A DNA stretch of 64,000 nt from Kutzneria sp036403095. Its GTDB lineage: Bacteria; Actinomycetota; Actinomycetes; Mycobacteriales; Pseudonocardiaceae. The stretch spans positions 21,814 to 85,813 of the forward strand of contig DASWRQ010000006.1 of assembly GCA_036403095.1 (NCBI GenBank), in the 5' to 3' direction. The notes below the pieces were generated by a model. The model made no database searches. It was given only the letters and a program-made list of their open reading frames with translations, and was not told the origin of the DNA. Each line of letters starts with the position of its first letter. The stretch's first letter is position 1. Positions 60,427-64,000 of the stretch are shown in pieces. Both the position numbers and the translations under genes were made by a program.

Positions 60427-61731
60427 CTACGGCAGGTGCCAGACCTGGTTGGCCGTGCCGGCGCAGTCCCAGATCTGCACCTGGGTGCCCGGCGTCGTGG
60501 AGTACGCGGGATCATCCAGGCACCTGTTGGACTGCGGGTTGCGGAGCGTGCCGTTGGACTGCGGTATCCAGACCTGCGCGCCGGTGTTGTTGCAGTCGTA
60601 CAGCTGGACCTTGGTGCCGTTGGCGGTCCCGCCGCCGGCGATGTCCATGCACTTGCCCAGCACGTGCAGCGTCGTGCCGGCCTGGACGAAGGTCCACTGC
60701 TGCGCGGCGCTGCCGTTGCAGGTGTAGATCTGGATCGGCGTGCCGTTGGCGGTGCTCGCGGCGTTGTCGTCGAGGCAGAGGCCCTGATAGCCGGTGATCG
60801 CGCCGCCGCCGGGCGGAGGCGGCGGATTGCCGCCACCACCGGTCGTGTACGCGGCGACGTACTGGACGGTCATGGCGCCGCCGGAGGTGGTGGCGCCGTT
60901 CGGCGAGGTGCAGCCGCACACGCCGTTCGGGAACGCGCCGCCCATGGCCAGGTCGAACAGGATCGTCAGGTTGTGGTCGAACGCCTGCTGCCAGGTGCCC
61001 GTGCCGACCTGGCCCTCGGTGACGGTGAAGTACGACGCGCCGTCGAGGTAGAACGTGATCGACTCGTTCGAGGTGTTGGTCCGGTCCAGGATCATCGTGT
61101 ACGTGTGGAAGCCGGTCTGGCAGCCGCCGCAGGCGCGCAGCCCGCTGCCGATGCCGTTGCCCTCGTTGCACGGGCCGCCCGGGGACACTCCACAGTGGAT
61201 GGTGCCGGCCACCTGGGAACGCGCGTTGACGTCCTCCATGATGTCGATCTCGCCGTTCTCCGGCCACTGTCCCTGGCCGAGCATCCAGAACGCCGGCCAA
61301 TAGCCGAGACCGCTGCCCGGGTTGGGCTGCTGGATGGACGCCGTGACCTCCAGCTTGCCGCCGGCCGGCGCGCCGGCCACGGCCGACGGGGTCTGGATCC
61401 GCCCCGACGTCCAGTTGTTGCCGGAACCCAGCGCGATCAGCTGGAGATCGCCGTTGCCGTCGAGCCGGACGTTGTTGGTGGAGTTGGTCATCGTCTCGAT
61501 CTCGCCGGTGCCGAAGTTCGAGCCGGGACCGGTGTTGTACATCCAGTTCGCGGTGTTCACCCCGCTGCCCGCGGGGCCGTTGAAATCGTCGCTGAACACG
61601 GTGGTCCAGCCGGCCGGCGGGGCGGGCACGGCGCCTTGCGCCTGGGTCCCGGCGAACGCGGTGAGCAGCACCGTCATCGCGCCGATGGCGAGTAGGGAGG
61701 TGGCACGTCTGAATCTGGCAGGCAGGGTCAT
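60427..61731 (-). CDS. Secreted GH16 endo-beta-glucanase with ricin-type lectin domain
   Basis: A 434-residue secreted glycosidase. The signal peptide is residues 1 to ~33 (LLAIGAMTVLLTAFAGTQAQ, cut near GAVPA). The GH16 domain (about 40-290) has the catalytic motif NGEIDIMEDVNA with Glu161, Asp163 and Glu166, plus GYWPAFWMLGQG. A Gly/Pro linker (GGGGNPPPPPGGG) leads to a ricin-B-type domain (about 310-434) with repeated QW motifs (AAQQWTF, GAQVWIP and ANQVWHL). It probably cuts beta-1,3-glucan such as fungal wall or laminarin. GGAG lies 6 bases before the ATG. Confidence 0.92.
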   Translation of the reverse strand: MTLPARFRRATSLLAIGAMTVLLTAFAGTQAQGAVPAPPAGWTTVFSDDFNGPAGSGVNTANWMYNTGPGSNFGTGEIETMTNSTNNVRLDGNGDLQLIALGSGNNWTSGRIQTPSAVAGAPAGGKLEVTASIQQPNPGSGLGYWPAFWMLGQGQWPENGEIDIMEDVNARSQVAGTIHCGVSPGGPCNEGNGIGSGLRACGGCQTGFHTYTMILDRTNTSNESITFYLDGASYFTVTEGQVGTGTWQQAFDHNLTILFDLAMGGAFPNGVCGCTSPNGATTSGGAMTVQYVAAYTTGGGGNPPPPPGGGAITGYQGLCLDDNAASTANGTPIQIYTCNGSAAQQWTFVQAGTTLHVLGKCMDIAGGGTANGTKVQLYDCNNTGAQVWIPQSNGTLRNPQSNRCLDDPAYSTTPGTQVQIWDCAGTANQVWHLP

Positions 61732-61806
61732 CGTTGACTCCACTGGGTCGGCGGCCGGCACGTGGCCGACAGCGCGTTTCGGCAGGGCAGGACCTGCCGA
61801 AACCCA

Positions 61807-61820
61807 TGGAAGCGCTCCCA
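61807..61820. promoter_or_regulatory. CebR-like operator of the glucanase gene
   Basis: TGGAAGCGCTCCCA matches the streptomycete CebR box TGGGAGCGCTCCCA at 13 of 14 positions. It lies 76 bases before the glucanase start, so a LacI-type repressor of sugar uptake probably controls this gene. Confidence 0.75.
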
Positions 61821-61913
61821 TTGGCGTGGCGGCAATAGCCCGTTCGACCTATCGGCCGAGAAAAACCGGACAACCGGCACGGAAAGCGCGTGACCATGCG
61901 GGAATCGCGGAGC

Positions 61914-62366
61914 TCACACCCCGGGTGGGCGGTCCTCATACGGCGTGGAGAGCACCACCGTGGTGCGGGTGGACACGTTGGCCTGCTCGCGGATCTGCCG
62001 CAGCAGTTCCTCCAGCGCCGTCGGCCCGGCGACCCGGACCTTCAGCACGTACGAGGCGTCGCCGGCGACCGAGTAGCACGCCTCGACCGCGGACAGGTGC
62101 TCCAGCCGGTGCGGGTAGTCGTCTGGCGCGGCCGGATCGATCGGCGTCAGCGAGATGAAGGCGGTCAACGGCAGGCCCACCTGCTCGCCGTCGACCCGGG
62201 CCGCGTAGCCCTTCAGCACGCCACGCTGCTCCAGCCGCCGCACGCGTTGGTGCACGGCGGACACGCTCAGGCCGACCCGCTCGGCGAGGTCGGTGAAGCT
62301 GCACCGGCCGTCCTGGGTCAGCTCGCGCAGGATGGCGCGGTCGATCGGCTCCAGCGGGATGCTCAC
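61914..62366 (-). CDS. Lrp/AsnC-family regulator
   Basis: A 150-residue amino-acid-responsive regulator. The HTH is at residues 6-50 (EPIDRAILRELTQDGRCSFT, then LAERVGLSVSAVHQRVRRLE) and the C-terminal RAM domain contains DYPHRLEHLSAVEACYSVAG and YVLKVRVAGPTALEELLRQI. The GTG start overlaps the M24 peptidase stop by 4 bases, so it is the second gene of that operon and may sense amino acids released by the peptidase. Confidence 0.92.
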   Translation of the reverse strand: MSIPLEPIDRAILRELTQDGRCSFTDLAERVGLSVSAVHQRVRRLEQRGVLKGYAARVDGEQVGLPLTAFISLTPIDPAAPDDYPHRLEHLSAVEACYSVAGDASYVLKVRVAGPTALEELLRQIREQANVSTRTTVVLSTPYEDRPPGV

Positions 62367-63508
62367 GAGGGCAGCACCGCCAGCTCGTGCGGCCGGGTGT
62401 TCAGACGCACCGCGCCCTCCTCGCTGACCACGACGATGTCCTCGATGCGGGCGCCCCAACGGCCCGGCAGGTAGATGCCGGGCTCGATGCTGAACGCCAT
62501 GCCCACCTCGAGCACGAGGTCGTTGCCGCTGACGATGTACGGGTCCTCGTGCACGTCCAGGCCGATGCCGTGGCCGGTGCGGTGCACGAAGAACTCGCCG
62601 AAACCGGCGTCCGCGATGATGTCGCGCGCCGCCGCGTCCACCGCCTCGGCGGTCACGCCCGGGCCGGCGGCGTCGACGGCGGCCTGCTGCGCGGTCTTGA
62701 GCACCGCGTACGTGTCCAGCACGTCGTCGAAGCCCGGCACACCGACCGAATAGCTGCGCGTGGAGTCGGAGTTGTACCCCTCCGGCACGGGGCCGCCGAT
62801 GTCGACCACGACCACGTCGCCCTGCTCGATGACGCGATCGGAGACGCCGTGGTGCGGGCTGGCCCCGTTGGGACCGGAGCCGACGATGACGAACGCCGCC
62901 ACCTCATGTCCCTCGGCCACGATCGCCGCCGCGATGTCCGCGCCGACCTCGGCCTCGGTACGCCCTGGGCGCAGCCACTCGCCCATCCGCGCGTGCACCC
63001 GGTCGATGGCCGCGCCGGCCTTGCGCAGCGCCTCGATCTCGCCGTCGTCCTTGCGCATCCGCAGCTCGCGCAGCACCGGTCCGGCCAGGCCCTGTCGCGC
63101 GTCCGGCAGCGCGTCGCGCAGGCCCAGGGTGTGCAGCGCCGGCATCATGTCGGTCACGGCCATCGACTTCGCCGTGCCTTTGAGCAGGTCGGCCACCAGT
63201 CGATACGGGTCCTCGCCGTCAACCCAGGTCGCCACGTGCACCCCGAGGGCGTCGGTCGGCACGCTCGCGTAGCCGGGCTGCTCCAGCTTCGGCACCACCA
63301 GCGCCGGCGCGGCCGCGCTGCCCGCCGCAGGCAGGACCAGACAGGTCAGCCGCTCGAACGAGGAGCCGCCGGCGCCGAGCAGATAGCGCAGGTCGGAGCC
63401 GGGGGACACGAGCAGGGCGTCGACGCCGGCCGCGGCGGCCGCCTCGGCGGCCCGGCGGAACCGGTCACGGAGGGACTCGACGTCGATCGGGGCTGCGCTG
63501 ACGGACAT
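62363..63508 (-). CDS. Xaa-Pro peptidase (M24 family)
   Basis: A 381-residue creatinase/prolidase-type metallopeptidase that removes N-terminal residues before proline, acting in the cytosol. The five metal ligands are visible: Asp in VVVDIGGPVPEGY, Asp in NSDSTRSYSVG, His in FFVHRTGHGIGLDVHEDP, Glu in MAFSIEPGIYLPG and Glu in ARIEDIVVVSEEG. An N-terminal creatinase-like domain (about 1-140) precedes them. It is the first gene of an operon with an Lrp regulator. Confidence 0.93.
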   Translation of the reverse strand: MSVSAAPIDVESLRDRFRRAAEAAAAAGVDALLVSPGSDLRYLLGAGGSSFERLTCLVLPAAGSAAAPALVVPKLEQPGYASVPTDALGVHVATWVDGEDPYRLVADLLKGTAKSMAVTDMMPALHTLGLRDALPDARQGLAGPVLRELRMRKDDGEIEALRKAGAAIDRVHARMGEWLRPGRTEAEVGADIAAAIVAEGHEVAAFVIVGSGPNGASPHHGVSDRVIEQGDVVVVDIGGPVPEGYNSDSTRSYSVGVPGFDDVLDTYAVLKTAQQAAVDAAGPGVTAEAVDAAARDIIADAGFGEFFVHRTGHGIGLDVHEDPYIVSGNDLVLEVGMAFSIEPGIYLPGRWGARIEDIVVVSEEGAVRLNTRPHELAVLPS

Positions 63509-63738
63509 GAGGCAAGAGCCTAGCGAGATCGGGCCGAAAGCGGATCATGTGTTCGAAGCCGACACCGCCCGAAGGGGTACTTCCGGATAACTTTCCGGTC
63601 ACCGGAGAGGCACGCGTCCAGATGGCGGATGTTTCTAGCGCTGAGTCCCGGTTAACTCCATAGCTGTCACCCGAATGGGGGCTCAAGTCGACGAGAGTCG
63701 ACCGGCTGGAAACAGAGAGTGACCACAGGGAGTAGATG

Positions 63739-64000
63739 ATGTTCGTTTTGTGGACGTCAGGGCTCGTCGTGGTGGCGCTCGGTTGCTGGGCCCACATCCT
63801 TCATCCGTCCCCGACACGGGCCGTGACCAGGCCGCTCAGCCTGCGCCGGACCCGCCGGTCCACCGACCGGCTGCTGCGCGAGCTGGCCGAGTCCGGACAG
63901 CTGGTGCCGCCGCTGCCGCTGCCCCGGTCCGAGGACGACGCGCTGGCCGACGGCCGGGTGACCATCGTGAGCCGACGGCCCGCCCCCCAGCCCGAGTCGT
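63739..64000 (+). CDS. N-terminally membrane-anchored protein, 3' part missing
   Basis: Cut by the right edge after about 87 codons. The start is an ATG with AGGGAG 6 bases upstream; another ATG 3 bases earlier is possible. It begins with a membrane anchor (MFVLWTSGLVVVALGCWAHI), then a basic Pro/Arg-rich cytosolic stretch (TRPLSLRRTRRSTDRLLREL) and an acidic part. No family was recognised. Confidence 0.6.
   Translation, partial: MFVLWTSGLVVVALGCWAHILHPSPTRAVTRPLSLRRTRRSTDRLLRELAESGQLVPPLPLPRSEDDALADGRVTIVSRRPAPQPES

Overview
The window is a chromosomal stretch of a high-GC, soil-type actinobacterium. RbpA, an Rpf-like muralytic protein, separate Lnt and Ppm1-type genes, many F420/PPOX-type proteins, ECF sigma factors, GTG/TTG starts and 4-base GTGA overlaps all fit. 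Pseudonocardiales (Kutzneria, Amycolatopsis or Saccharothrix type) is my best guess, but the family level is inference only.

Layout. 1-10.7 kb holds scattered catabolic and regulatory genes: a LuxR regulator, a SpoU methyltransferase, an FAD monooxygenase with a duplicated 3' end, a DGPF/ECF42 sigma pair converging on an ECF41-type sigma factor, and an MFS exporter. 10.6-16.9 kb is a small rearranged zone: a lone tyrosine recombinase, a rifamycin monooxygenase gene (rox) preceded by a rifamycin-associated element, a second rox-like gene cut by a deletion that joins it to the tail of a DGPF gene, a second ECF42 sigma factor, and a MarR gene without its start. 16.9-25.6 kb holds methyltransferases, a GNAT with no proper stop, a PAS-GGDEF-EAL protein, a GDPD, an Rpf-like protein and a UMF1-type transporter.

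25.6-41.1 kb is the main metabolic island: an actinobacterial high-affinity [NiFe]-hydrogenase (group 1h type). Two SIS-domain proteins flank a HypC-like protein, followed by small and large subunits, a NifU/Rieske-like Fe-S protein, three conserved accessory proteins of unknown function, a maturation protease and HypCDEAB. HypF lies further on and is read in the opposite direction. A CRP-like site sits in the promoter region. This set predicts scavenging of trace H2 for respiration during starvation.

41.1-49.6 kb holds thymidine kinase, RbpA with a SigR-like promoter, Ppm1/Lnt, a broken DUF3291 gene, a membrane protein and an XRE-NB-ARC-TPR regulator. 49.5-56.8 kb is a lysine aminomutase island. 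kamA is read rightward. Divergent from it is a tightly overlapping operon of kdd, an amidohydrolase, kamD, kamE, kal and a GNAT. This is the lysine-to-crotonyl-CoA route without its cleavage enzyme Kce. 56.8-64 kb holds an SGNH esterase, an HTH regulator, an MBL-fold hydrolase/TetR pair with shared operator-like repeats, a secreted GH16 glucanase with a CebR-like operator, an Lrp/M24 peptidase pair, and the start of a membrane-anchored protein.

I saw no rRNA, tRNA, CRISPR array or complete insertion sequence.
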